The notes below the pieces were generated by a model. It was not told where the DNA came from. It made no database searches and was given only the letters and a program-made list of their open reading frames with translations. Of a DNA stretch of 64,000 nucleotides, positions 51,391 through 63,077 are shown piece by piece. This stretch comes from Drosophila miranda (lineage: Eukaryota; Arthropoda; Insecta; Diptera; Drosophilidae). The DNA lies in NCBI RefSeq assembly GCF_003369915.1, contig NW_022881603.1:52659271-52723270 (forward strand), given 5' to 3'. A program made the translations under genes and the position numbers. Numbering within the stretch: position 1 is the first letter of the stretch; each line of letters begins with the position of its first letter.

Positions 51391-53768
51391 GGTACTGGAG
51401 GATCATCGTCGTCGTCTGGAGCACTGTTGATGGCATAGGGCGCATCCACCTCAGCGCTATATGTGCACGTGTGTGTGATGCAGCAGATCACGCATCTGCG
51501 GCATCAGAATTGGCAGAGGCAGGATCCAGGAGTGATGGTGATGGTGTTTGGCGAGCGACTCTGGTCCGGCCGCCCACGTTGCTTCTACCTGGAGATCTGG
51601 GGATTGGCACTGGTCCGGCCAATCAGGGTGCGTTGACCAGTGGAAATGGCCGCAAATGAGTGCGGATTGTCTGCATCCGAGTGGCTGCTGGTCCGGCCAC
51701 CCAGGATACACTGCCGATGTAGTTGGAGATGGCGCGCTGGCCAGAGTCGTCTGTATTGGCTGGCCTCGTCGTTGGATTGCCGCTGCTGTTTTGTGATGAT
51801 GATGGCGTGACGTCACGGCCATCGGTTGACGGCAGCGTAATCGGAGGGGCGTCCAAATTGGGCCCAACTTGCAACACAACGTTGCGGTTGGTGGCGAGGC
51901 AGGTACTGGAGAGGCTGATCTTCTTTTAGCGGCAGCCTGGATGTTGATGACGACGACGATAGGGCCTTCAAACTTCGCCCATTTGGCAGGAATTGGATGG
52001 CGAAATTGACGTGGCACCTGCTGGAGAGGCATCTCTATCGGAGGCGTGGCAGGTACGTATGTTTTGTGTGAGCTTGGACCATTTTGTGTTGATGTGTGTA
52101 TTGATGTTTTTCTCCTTCTAGCGGCAGCCTGTGGACTGGATGTTGGCGACGGCGATAGGGCCTTTAAATTTCCCCCATTTGGCAGGAATTGGATGGTGAA
52201 TTTGGTGTGGCAACTGCTGGAGAGGCAGCTCTATTGGAGGCGTGGCAGGTACGTATGTTTTGTGTGAGTTTGGACCATTTTGTGTTGATGTGTGTATTGA
52301 CGTCATTTTTGGTTTGCTTACAGTGGCTGCTCTGGACCTGTGCGGTGGATTGTCAGGAGCGTCGTCAATAAATCCTAAAATGTCGTCCAATTGGCATCAA
52401 ATGTGTGGGGTTGATGACGGGGCAGCTGCTGAAGGGGCAGATCTGTCGGAGGCGTGGCAGGTACGTGTGATTATTTTGGTGTTTTGTCTATATTTTGTTG
52501 GTATGCGAATTGACGTCATTATACCCGATACTCAAAATGAGTATTGGGGTATATTAGATTTGTGGTAAAAGTGGATGTGTGTAACGTCCAAATCGTTTCC
52601 GACCCCATAAAGTATATATATTTTTGATCAGCATCAATAGCCGAGTCGATTGAGCCATGTCTGTCTGTCCGTCTGTCCGTCCCCTTCAGCGCCCAGTGCT
52701 CAAAGACTATAAGAGCTAGAGCAACGATATTTTAAACCCAGACTTCTGTGATATGTCACTGCTACAGAAATATTTCAAAACTTCGCCCCGCCCACTTCCG
52801 CCCCCACAAAGGACGAAAATCTGTGCATCCACAATTTTAAAGATATGAGAAAACCAAAAACGCAGAATCGTAGAGAATGACCATATCTTTTAGACTGCAG
52901 AATTTGAATTGGATCGTATTATTATTATAGCCAGCATCAAGAAAACATTTTTTCTCGCCCTGTCTCTCTCTAACACACACGTAGCATAGGCGGCTTTGCT
53001 TAGAGTAAAACATTAGCGCCTAGATCTCAGAAACTACAAAAGCTAGAGCAACCAAATTTGGTACCCACACTCCTAATATATCGGACCGAGACGAGTTTGT
53101 TTCAAAATTTCGCCACACCCCCTTCCGCCCCCGCAAAGGACGAAAATCTGGGGATATTAAAAAATCTCAGAGACTATTAAGGCTAGAGTAACCAAATTTG
53201 GTATCCGCACTCCTGTTAGATCTTACTATAAAACGTGTATCTCAAAATTTCACCCCACCCCCTTCCGCCCACACAAAGGACGAAAATCTGATAATGACCA
53301 TATCTATCAGATTGCTGAATCTGGATCAGATCAGATCATTTTTATAGCCAATAGGAACAAATCAATTTGCAGTGGCTACGCAGCGCCCGACGTCACGCTC
53401 AGACTGATTTTCTGTCTCTCTCGCACGCACTCTTTGTCGTGTCGTTTAATATTAGCGGCGTCTGCCGGAGGAGAGCCATACTGACTTAGTATCGGGTATA
53501 ACTGTAGAGTTGCGGTGTCTGCAGCAACTCACAACGTTCCCCCTCGTTTTGTTTTATTTCAGTGGCTGCTCTGGACCTGTGCGGTGAATTATCAGGAGAG
53601 TCGTCAATATATTCCAAGAATGTCGTCAAATTAGCAGCAAAGGTTTGGTCTATTTGTCGTGGCATCTGCTGGTGGGGCAGCTCTGCCGATGGCGTGTCAG
53701 GTGAGTACGTATTGGTCATTTTTCATTTTTCGTGGTTATGTGAGTTAATGGTTTCCATCTGTTTTTAG
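51391..53768 (+). repeat. Antisense splice-like modules, unit 6 (interrupted)
   Basis: The first intron-like segment is mostly deleted (ctgatcttcttttagcgg near 51920), leaving an acceptor without donor. The others persist, with an H4 Helitron inserted within the fourth intron-like segment. Confidence 0.7.
52519..53546 (+). mobile_element. INE-1/DINE-1-type Helitron (ISY-like), copy H4
   Basis: 1,028 bp, ttatacccgatactc to ccccctcg. Comparison with the uninterrupted sequence in units 2-5 (acgtcattttgttttattt) shows precise insertion between A and T with no target duplication, the Helitron rule. A short (GTCY)n tract is present. Confidence 0.92.
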
Positions 53769-53798
53769 TGGCTGCCGCAGGACCGACTTTTGGGCTCA

Positions 53799-54047
53799 TC
53801 AAAAGACGTCAGAGTAGTAGCTATCGTAGGCGTCTATGATCTCCGCTATCTCGTCGTCAAATGTATCATCGTCCGTCCACAGGTCGTCGCCATCGTCGCT
53901 GAGTGCTTCGCAGTCCATATCAGAGTCCTCCGATACAGCTGCGGCGTCAGGTTGTGTATTGGCGGCGGGTCTTGTAGGTGTTGGTGCTGCTGCTGGTGTC
54001 TGTGTTGGAGGATTGGCCACTGCTGAGCCACTGCCCTTTGCTTCCGT
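53799..54047 (-). CDS. Acidic ORF overlapping gag end, unit 6
   Basis: Open frame kept, with one residue change (DDDTFDDE for DDDSFDDE), even though the gag frame itself is broken in this unit. Confidence 0.45.
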   Translation of the reverse strand, partial: TEAKGSGSAVANPPTQTPAAAPTPTRPAANTQPDAAAVSEDSDMDCEALSDDGDDLWTDDDTFDDEIAEIIDAYDSYYSDVF

Positions 54048-54054
54048 CAGGTTT

Positions 54055-56382
54055 TTAAATTAATGTGGTAAGTTCTTGCAGTCTTTTCTCTAAGTTTTCA
54101 ATTTTAACGGCGTACTCTTTTAAGATTTCCACACACTTGCCATCGCATTGGATGGCTGGCTGCTGCTGATGCTGGGGATTTCTCGGTGTCTGGAAACGTT
54201 TAGGAGTTGGCTGCACCCGTTGATCGCGCTGGCATTGACGCCCCTTGGCCTGTGGCTGGGAATGATGGCCGCGATGCTGGGGCTGCTGCTGGTGCTGCCG
54301 ACCCAAATTGTGTCCGCGCTGCTGCTGTTTTTGTTTTTGCTGCTGCTGCTGCTCATCCCTTAGCTTCTGCTGGATATTGGCCAAATGGTTTTCGGCCGGA
54401 TTGGCTTGCGCACCTCGGCTATACAAGGGCCTGCGGGTGTTGGGCGTTGCTGCTGCAGCTGGTGTTGGTGCTGCTGGTTTGGCCCCTGTCTGCCGCTTGA
54501 ATGCTGCTGTTGCTGTTGGTGTTGTGGCCGCTTCTTTTGAGATGACTGCTGCTGCTTGGGGGCGTGGATATGGGGCTGCTGTTGCTGGGAAGGACGACGA
54601 CTGCTCTTCGGCTGTTGCCGTTCTGCCGCGCGTGGCTGCTGCAGCTGCTCAGCATTCCCAGACCGCAACACCCTGCTGTAGGAAGGCCTGCCATTGCCTC
54701 TGGTGCCTGTGTTTGCTGTCTGCTGTTGTTGTTGCTGGGATTGGCGACTCGGCTGCTGAGTTTGTGGACGTTGTTGGTCAGTTGGCTGCTGTGGCTGCTG
54801 GCGTTGCTGTTGATACTGCTGCCTCTGCTGCTCACCGATGCCTATTTGCCCTTAGCTGGCTACGAGCCTTTTTGTAGGCGGCACATCCCTTGTAGCAGCT
54901 CACGTGCTTGCCGCTACAATTGGCGCATTTAGGATCCTCCTGCCTGGGTTTCCTGCATGCTGTTGAGGGGTGATCTCCTGCGCATTTCATGCACTTGAAT
55001 GGCCGTCTGCAATAGTTTTTTGTGTGGCCAAACTCCTGGCACCGATGGCACTGAGCTGGGTCGCGTGGCTTGGCTTGTCTCACTACCGAGACGCATTGGT
55101 TGGCCAGTTGTTTAATGGCAAGTATTGCCTCATGGCCGCCATCCGCCTTGGGCTGAATTTCAACCTCAAATATGTTTAGAGGCCTCCCATTAAAACGGTG
55201 CTTTAATCCTCGGATAAACCGGGCAGTAAATCCCAGCCGTTCCAGCTCCTCAGTAATCCAGCTGCTTGGCGTAGTGTGGTGTAAATGCCGCACTATTACA
55301 CGGTAGCCCCTGTCGCTGCGCGGCTGGTGTGTATGGAGTTGGGTGCTATCTTCAGCAAGGGCGTTCTGTATGACGTTGTATGTTGCCATGTCATCGCACT
55401 GGACTCTGAGTCCACTGTTGGCCATGGATTTCGTCGTAAATTTCCCCACATTTGGATTGATGGTCAATTTATTTATGAGGGGTACAATTGCAGGCGCAAG
55501 GGGCAGGAAGAGTGTAGGGACCTTGGTACTACGTATTGGCGGTTGGACGGGCGTTAAATTTACATTAATGGCTGGCTGATGTTGCGGCTGATGGTTGTCC
55601 GTCTCCATCTGTTGACGTTCAGACTCCATCCTTTGTGGCTCCCTATGTTGTTGGACCTCACACTGTTTATTTGGCGGTGTGCATATTTGACCAATCGTCG
55701 GCGTCTCTTGCTCTGACTCTATCTGTCGGGTCTTTTGGCAAATTGGCTCTTAAACATAGGCGTGTCCAGTGTCAGGCAGGTAAAGTCGTCATTATCTGAA
55801 TCCGTTTCGATCGCCGCGCATCTTCGTTTGAGCGGCGAGCGAAACGGATTTGTAGTCAAGTTGGCCTTTGCTATAGGGGTAAGGGGCAGGGGCGAGGGCA
55901 TCTCATTGTCCAATAGCGGGGGCACGCTATTTAGCCATTCTTTTACCAGCTTTATTCTGGTATTAGGCCTTGTCAGTGCATTATGCTCGTCCGCCTGAGT
56001 CAAAGTAGGCAGCAAGCATTTTCTGCTTCTGCTAGTGTTGGTGCTTTTAGCTGTCGTCAAACGTTGTTGCTGTTGCTGGTCATTGTTTTGCTGTATGCCG
56101 TTTTTAGTTTCGGCATAAGTCAATGTGTTTGTTTTTGTTTTGGTATTTGCGTAGGTCAGGGTAGCTTCGTTTGGTTTGCTGTTCGTGTTTGTGTTTTGTT
56201 TCGGCGGGAGAGAGCAAGCATCTCTCTTTTTGTCATAAGTGCGTGTGTGCATGTTTGGCGGCAGACGCTTTGGGGCTTGAAGTGACGCGCCTTCGTTTTG
56301 TTTTTGCGCCGAGGGTTCGGATGCTGAGAGAGCGCAAGCGTCGCTCTCTATGATGCTTGTGTGAGTTGTTTGGTTGTTTTTG
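54055..56382 (-). pseudogene. Unit 6 gag, frameshifted but with ancestral N-terminal continuity
   Basis: From 56382 to 55719 one frame runs from the N-terminal ORF (NNQTTHTSIIESDACAL) through a segment missing elsewhere (VPPLLDNEMPSPLPLTPI) into gag (KRRCAAIETDSDND). Later lesions: a 13-bp loss near 55733 (after cgggtct), a 2-bp loss near 54838 (caccgatgcc), a 1-bp change in ggcccctgtctgc near 54485, and a TAA at 54055. Knuckle 2 is intact (FKCMKC). Confidence 0.85.
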
Positions 56383-56867
56383 TTTTTTTTGTAATGTAAT
56401 TTAATGCGAGTGCACGACCAAGTTGCGCACACTCGCCCGCCAGATTTGCTACAGACGGAGTTTATTTCCAGCTTTTCTTATTACCTAGGACATGGCAATT
56501 TACATTTAAGCTTAACTCACAACAATAATGCGATTTTAAAATTGGCGGGCTGTTAACATTAACATTACATTGACATTAGCATTACATTAACATTAACATT
56601 ATAGCATGAAACTAATGGTCTGGCAGCCCTTATGTGTCAATCACAGGATTAACGTACATAAATCAGCAAGTGGTCACAAACAGATATGTAAGTATTGACA
56701 ATATTTGAACAATTATTTACATTTTAATCTAATTTAATTATATTTTATTTCTATTTGCAGGTACTGGATCATCGTCGTCGTCTGGATCAGTGTGTTTGGC
56801 ACGGTGCGCAACCGTACGGCGCTGGATGAGCGCGTGTGTAAGGTGCGGCAGGAGACGTGGACAATGC

Positions 56868-58151
56868 ACTATTATGTGGAACATAGCGCCATTCCATGGC
56901 TGCCGTCAACTCCTGAATTGATGCCACTCGATTTGCCACGAAAACTTGAAATTTAGCTGGCTCGTCCCTAATCCAAGATAATGCTGTTGACGAATCCGAC
57001 CAGCAATAGAACCGACCTGTAAAGATTCCCATGTCCTTTACATTCTGCATGATTTTCGCAAGCAAATGGGCTCCACTTAATTCCAGCTTAAGAATCGATA
57101 TAGTCTTTAGCGGCGCCACTCGCGACTTTGAGCACAAAACGTGGCTCAAACCCTGGGCTTCCCTGGACACGACATACACGCAAGCGCCATATGCTTCTAA
57201 GCTGGCATCACAGAATCCGTGAACTTCTGTAGCCACACTAGAACGAAGAACCAAGCGAGGAAATGAGATCCGAGAAATGCTTGCCAAACTATTTCTCAAG
57301 TCCATCCAAGTTGAATGCAACGCTGAGGGTAGGCTTTCATCCCAATCCAAATTTTCTCTCCAAAGCTGCTGAAGGAAGATTTTGCACCTGACAATGACTG
57401 GATTTATCAATCCAAGAGGGTCGTAGAACCGCGCAATCGTAGATAAAACCGACCGCTTTGATGGCTTTGAGTTTGTGTCCAGTGCGGAAAAGGCAAAAAG
57501 CAGCTGATCCGAAGCAGGGTCCCACGCTAAGCCGAGAGTTTTGGCAATGTCGCTTCCATCATTAAACTTTAGGAACTTCTCTATGTCATCTTCAGGGGTT
57601 CCCTCAAGTACTTCCTGGTGACTGGAGCACCATTTCCTAAGTCTAAAATTATCACGGGACAGTAAAGCTGATGTTTGGTGCATCTTGTCCATGACCTGTG
57701 CGACCGAATTACCGCCCGAAATAAGGTCATCCACGTAAAACTCTTGCCGCAGAGCAGCTGCGCCAAGAGGTTATGTCTCACCCTCGTCGATGGCCAGCTG
57801 GTGCATTGCTCGGACCGCTAAAAATGATGCAGTCCTCGTCCCGTATGTGACGGTGTCTAATGTATAGACTTGAACCTCGGACTCGATGGAATCTCGCCAT
57901 AGGATGCACTGATACAAATTGTCGGGTGGAGACACTCGTACGCAGCGGTACATTTTACAAATGTCCCCAGTGAGAGCGACTGGATATGTTCGAAAGCGAA
58001 TCAATATGTTAAACAATGCAGGCTGAATAACAGGGCCTGTCATCATCACATCATTTAGAGAATATCCAGTTGATGTAGCTGCGGATCCGTCGAAAACGAC
58101 ACGGAGTTTTGTCGTCGTACTGTCCTCCTTTAGGACACAGTGATGAGGCAA
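56868..58151 (-). pseudogene. BEL2 reverse transcriptase and partial RNase H
   Basis: FLPHHCVLKEDSTTTKLRVV, GDICKMYRCVRVSPP, TVTYGTRTASFLAVRAM and QEFYVDDLISGGNS mark RT. HGFCDASLEAYGACVY and CWSDSSTALSWI mark RNase H. An in-frame TAA at 57771 (after DEGET) interrupts RT just before YVDD; the frame is otherwise kept. C-terminal codons below about 56868 belong to unit 7. Confidence 0.85.
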
Positions 58152-58154
58152 GAA

Positions 58155-60443
58155 TTATTTGCAGAGACTACGGGAATCAGGGTTGACTTGGTGCATATGA
58201 TGCAAATCAATGTACTCCCACATAAAGGCGGAATACCGTTCTTTGAGTGTAGGATTACGCTCCATTTTTCGCTCCAGACTGATGAACCGTCGATAAGCCT
58301 GAGCATAAGATTCTCCTAAACGATCAGTATTGTTATTTAGCGGCAGACGAACTGCATACTCCCCGGATGGCAACCGTGAAAGGTGGCTTACGAAATGTGC
58401 TTCACAATCGTCTTCTTCTTTGGTATTCAACCCAGCCTCCACACAATTCTCGACTTCCCAAAACATACGAAGAGTTTTATCCAACCTTGCTTCCATCTCA
58501 GCTATCGAATCTGGACAATTGTGCGAAGCCAAAAGCGCCGAGCTTGATACCTTCTGTCCACCGCCAGATACGATCCACCCAAGCCGGGTCTTCTGCAGAA
58601 GAGGCAGTCCATCGGTGAGTTTGATTTGCCCTACGCAGAGGAGATCATAAAAAACGCTCGCACCAATGAGAAGATCAACCCGTTGAGGATTGAAAAATGC
58701 AGGATCAGCGAGCTGAATGTTAGATGGAATACGCCAATCGGATACATTTACTGTCATACTTGGTTGAGAATCGGTAATCGTGGGGGCGATGAGAGCAGTA
58801 AGTGTAGTTGTGTAAGCAGAGGTGCGAGAATGCATACAAATGCTTATGGTGGATCCCTCAGTAGAAACGCTGGTATCGCCCAGCCCAGACACAAGCGCAG
58901 ACGATTGAGTTCTCCTAAGCTGAAGCTGCTGGGCGAACCTGGATGTGACGAGATGCAGCTGCGATCCTGAATCTAAGATGGCACGACAAGGAACTAAAAC
59001 GCCAGACCGATTTTTTACGAGAACCACGGCTGTAGCCAGAAGCACGACATCAGAGTGAAGACCTTGGGCAGCAAGAGAGGTAGACGAAGGTAGAGACGAG
59101 CTGCTAGCAGAATTTTGAGCAACGGAAAGAGTGTCCGGTTGAACGGCCAGATCGGGAGGAGTAATACCTGGGCAGCCTTGTGTTGTGGGCTGTATACTAT
59201 CGAAGTGCAACAAACTATGATGCCTACCGCCGCATACTCGACATTTTCCACTATTGCATGCGCGGGTCCGGTGCCCCGGCTTTAGGCAATTGAAGCATAG
59301 GGAAAGCTTCTTCACTTCTTTGTGGCGCAGCAACGGTGAGAGATTTTCGAATATCTTGCACGAGTATATTCCATGGCCCGCTGAGTGGCAAAAGACGCAT
59401 ACAGACGGGTCGGCGGAAGAGTTGAAAGCTACAAACGTTTTCTTAACCTGCGTATAGGAATGGTTTTTTCCCACCTGATCGCTACTAGCGTGTGTCGCTG
59501 TAGCATATTCCAACCGCTCCATTTTCTGGCAGCGTTGCTGCAAGAATTCGAAGAATTCCTCTGCGGTAGGTATAGCATCCGACGATGTGCAAACCCATTT
59601 GGTTTGCGTCTTCGAATCCAACTTCTGCAGCAGCATGTTGATGACCATGAATCCTGAAATCTCCTCAGCAGTTCCCAATGTCTGCAACGCTCGCATGTGT
59701 AAATTGACTGCATCCGAAAACTCCCGAAGCCTTTTAGCAGAAGGCGAGTCTACCCTCTTTAGCCCAAGAATCTTCTTGATGTGTGCCTGGAAAATAAGTC
59801 TTTTGTTATTAAAGCGTTTATTAAGTATATCCAGAGCCGCACGATAATTGGCACTGGAGAGCTCTAACGATCGAACCGAATCCAAAGCCGCATCAGCGAG
59901 GCAAGAGCGAAGGTGCTGGAATTTCTCGATGTCACTGAGCTCCGCATCCGCTTCAATCACCGATTTGAACATTGCCATAAAATCCGAGAACTCGACGTAT
60001 CCACCAGAAAATTTAGGCACCTTCAGCTCAGGAAGTCGCTGCTTGTGAGCCATGATGATGGTACTATGTCCGGAATGGCTTGGCAGAGTCGTAGAATGGG
60101 CAGCGGCGTGTGACTGGCTTACTTCAACAGCATCCAGCAACTCAGCTTTCAACGATATGAAAAGAGTATCGAAGATTTCGCGCAGCTCACTCCCAATCTC
60201 GTTTTAATCGAGAGCCTCCAACTCATTATGGGCCTTATTAAATTCCTCTCGAATTTCTGCCAACATATCAAGGCGCACCTCGACTTCCGCGGCGGTCAGC
60301 TTATCGATTTTATTCCCCGCGAAGGATTCGCCAAGCCTGTGCAATCGATCATATAATGACTGACTTTTACGCTTATACAGACTCAGTCTGGAATCAGCCA
60401 CCACAATATTTCCGCCCGCGCCTGTATTCGGATCGTTGTCCAT
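58155..60443 (-). pseudogene. BEL2 gag-protease
   Basis: Likely start MDNDPNTGAGGN at 60443, as an upstream in-frame ATG adds only leader. A helical N-terminus is followed by an in-frame TAA at 60204, then a capsid-like region (PKFSGGYVEFSDFMAMFKS). Zinc knuckles are CVFCHSAGHGIYSC, CFNCLKPGHRTRAC and CRVCGGRHHSLLH. Protease has AILDSGSQLHLVTSRF. It ends at TAA 58155, in frame with RT. It has a complete capsid region where BEL1 is deleted. Confidence 0.85.
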
Positions 60444-60763
60444 GTTAACCGTTGTGCAATTCGACACAACAACGGAAAATGAAATACCGCTTAAGCGACG
60501 ATGTATAGACGCGAGAGCGAGAATGCAAGACACGAAAACAAGAACCGCGGCTGCAGCTGCGCAGAGAATGAGAGATTCGACGCTTAAAGTACCGGAATTT
60601 GTCTATAAATATTCCAGCCGCACTCTCACTGAATTTGCACTTTAAACTGTTTTTCAACGTGCACCCAAATGTATTTGTTGGTATTTAAACTACCCAACAA
60701 CAAAATATTGTATAACTAATAAGTGTTTTAACGGAACGCGATTAAGCAATGGTTTTATATCAC

Positions 60764-60776
60764 GTCGGGGTCACCA
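60764..60776 (-). other. BEL2 primer-binding site
   Basis: TGGTGACCCCGAC on the minus strand, 2 bp inside the LTR. Same motif as BEL1. Confidence 0.7.
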
Positions 60777-60778
60777 AT

Positions 60779-61172
60779 GTTTGAGATGCCAAGCTTTTTT
60801 GGCACCTATGTGTTTCAAAAACGAAAAGAGATTTCGGGTTAAACTTTATAATTCGTATTTAATCTTGGTGGCTTAGCGGAAGCCGATTGCTTGCTGTTGC
60901 CAGATAAACTTTATGCGAGATCGATATGCAACCAATGCGCAGAGGGGTTAGCATAGAACTAAACTATAGACGACGGCGTTAGATGAAAGTGATTGCCGAA
61001 GTGGCGGCAGCAGATCAAAGTAGTTGCCGAAGTGGCGGCGGCAGAGAGCCCCTTTAGCGGGAGAGCGCAGCAGCTCTGCAGAACGTCAACGTTTTACAAC
61101 ATAGGCGGCTCTCTCTGCTCATACAATAATAATGTTAAAGTTACGGTTATTCTTCAGCGGCTGGCCCGAACA
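60779..61172 (-). repeat. BEL2 5' LTR
   Basis: 394 bp, plus-strand ends tgtttgagatgcc and gcccgaaca, so TG...CA on the element strand. It contains two close copies of a gccgaagtggcggc motif (about 61000 and 61030). No partner LTR is in the window. Confidence 0.8.
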
Positions 61173-62896
61173 TTGACAATTGCAGAAAATAGACTATCAA
61201 TTTTGGCCTCAAGTCTTGAGAGAAATTCTGTATTTTCTTTTTGGGCATGGGACTCGAAATTTGCGGGGAGAGTTGTTTGCTGTTCTTGTTGCTGCTGGTG
61301 GTGGTGCTGCTGCTGCTCATCCCTCAACTTCTGCTGGACCTTGGCCAAATGGTTTTCGGCCGGATTGGCTTGAGCACCTCGGCTATACAAGGGCCTGCGT
61401 GTGTTGGGCGTTGCTGCTGCTATTGGTGTTGGTGCTGGTGCTGCTTTGGCCCCTTGTACAACTCTTGCGCGCTGCTGCCGCTGATGCTGCTGCTGCTGCT
61501 GTGGCCGCTTCCTTTGTGATGGCTGTTGCTGCTCAACAGTGCGGACATATGGCTGCTGCTGTTGCTGTTTCTGTGGTCGGCGATGCTGCTGTTGATGATT
61601 GTCCGCTCGTGGCTGTTGCTGCTGCTGCTGCTGCTCCTGCTCAGCAATTCCGCTACGTACTACCCGGATGTACGACGGCCTGCCGCTGCCGCTGTTTGTT
61701 GCTAGCTGCTGTTGTTGTTGTTGGCGGCCCTGTCGTTGCGTCTGCTGTGACTGCTGCTGATGCTGCTGCTGCTGCTGCTGCGTACGCTGATGTTTGTTGC
61801 GTTTCTGTTGTGGGCGTTGCTGCTCGGTTTGCTGCTGTGGCTGCTGGCGTTGCTGTTGATACTGCTGCCTCTGCTGCTCACCGATGAGCCGGTTTGCCCT
61901 TAGCTGGCTACGAGCCTTTTTGTAGGCGGCACATCCCTTGTAGCAGCTCACGTGCTTGCCACTACAATTGGCGCATTTAGGACCCTCCTTCCTGGGTTTC
62001 CTGCATGCTGTTGAGGGGTGATCTCCTGCGCATTTCATGCCCTTGAATGGCCGTCTGCAATAGTTTTTTGTGTGGCCAAACTCCTGGCACCGATGGCACT
62101 GAGCTGGGTCGCGTGGCTTGGCTTGTCTCACTACCGAGACGCATTGGTTGGCCAGTTGTTTAATGGCAAGTATTGCCTCATGGCCGCCATCCGCCTTGGG
62201 CTGAATTTCAACCTCAAATATGTTTAGAGGCCTCCCATTAAAACGGTGCTTTAATCCTCGGATAAACCGGGCAGTAAATCCCAGCCGTTCCAGCTCCTCA
62301 GTAATCCAGCTGCTTGGCGTAGTGTGGTGTAAATGCCGCACTATTACACGGTAGCCCCTGTCGCTGCGCGGCTGGTGTGTATGGAGTTGGGTGCTATCTT
62401 CAGCAAGGGCGTTCTGTATGACGTTGTATGTTGCCATGTCATCGCACTGGACTCTGAGTCCACTGTTGGCCATGGATTTCGTCGTAAATTTCCCCACATT
62501 TGGATTGATGGTCAATTTATTTATGAGGGGTACAATTGCAGGCACCAGGGGCAGGAAGAGTGTAGGGACCTTGGTACTACGTATTGGCGGTTGGACGGGC
62601 GTTAAATTTACATTAATGGCTGGCTGATGTTGCGGCTGATGGTTGTCCGTCTCCATCTGTTGACGTTCAGACTCCATCCTTTGTGGCTCCCTATGTTGTT
62701 GGACCTCACACTGTTTATTTGGCGGTGTGCATATTTGACCAATCGTCGGCGTCTCTTGCTCTGACTCTATCTGTCGGGTCTCATGATGCAGTCTTTTGGC
62801 AAATTGGCTCTTAAACATAGGCGTGTCCAGTGTCAGGCAGGTAAAGTCGTCATTATCTGAATCCGTTTCGATCGCCGCGCATCTTCGTTTAGCCAT
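61173..62896 (-). pseudogene. Unit 7 gag, C-terminus cut by BEL2
   Basis: Residues 1 to about 355 nearly match units 4-5, including FKGMKC. The Q-rich region then diverges strongly (KRNKHQRTQ, VVRSGIAEQEQQ), similarity returns at NTRRPLYSRGAQANPAENHLAK, and the end differs (EFLSRLEAKIDSLFSAIVN). The last codons before the stop at 61154 lie in the LTR. The pattern looks like a conversion or recombination product between two gag subfamilies. Confidence 0.82.
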
Positions 62897-63077
62897 TCTT
62901 TTACCAGCTTTATTCTGGTATTAGGCCTTGTCAGTGCATTATGCTCGTCCGCCTGAGTCAAAGTAGGCAGCAAGCATTTTCTGCTTCTGATAGTGTTGGT
63001 GCTTTTAGCTGTCGTCAAACGTTGTTGCTGTTGCTGGTCATTGTTTTGCTGTATGCCGTTTTTAGTTTCGGCATAAG

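Larger units (their letters stand above)
51026..56382 (-). mobile_element. Gag-only telomeric-type element, unit 6 (older copy)
   Basis: A8 at 51026-51033. It is 5'-truncated at 56382, inside the gag N-terminus, where the A8 tail of unit 7 begins. It carries a Helitron in the 3' UTR and independent gag frameshifts. It lacks the 103-bp deletion and two 1-nt losses found in units 1-5. Confidence 0.88.
56868..61172 (-). mobile_element. Truncated BEL/Pao LTR retrotransposon (BEL2)
   Basis: 5' LTR, gag, protease and RT up to part of RNase H are present. Integrase and the 3' LTR are missing. The break at about 56862-56870 (after WRYVPHN) joins unit 7 3' UTR directly. The missing unit 7 sequence between suggests one deletion spanning the BEL end and part of the host element. 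Confidence 0.88.

Noticed and set aside
59429..59713. 94-codon minus-strand ORF inside BEL2
   Set aside because: Out-of-frame shadow of the BEL2 gag.
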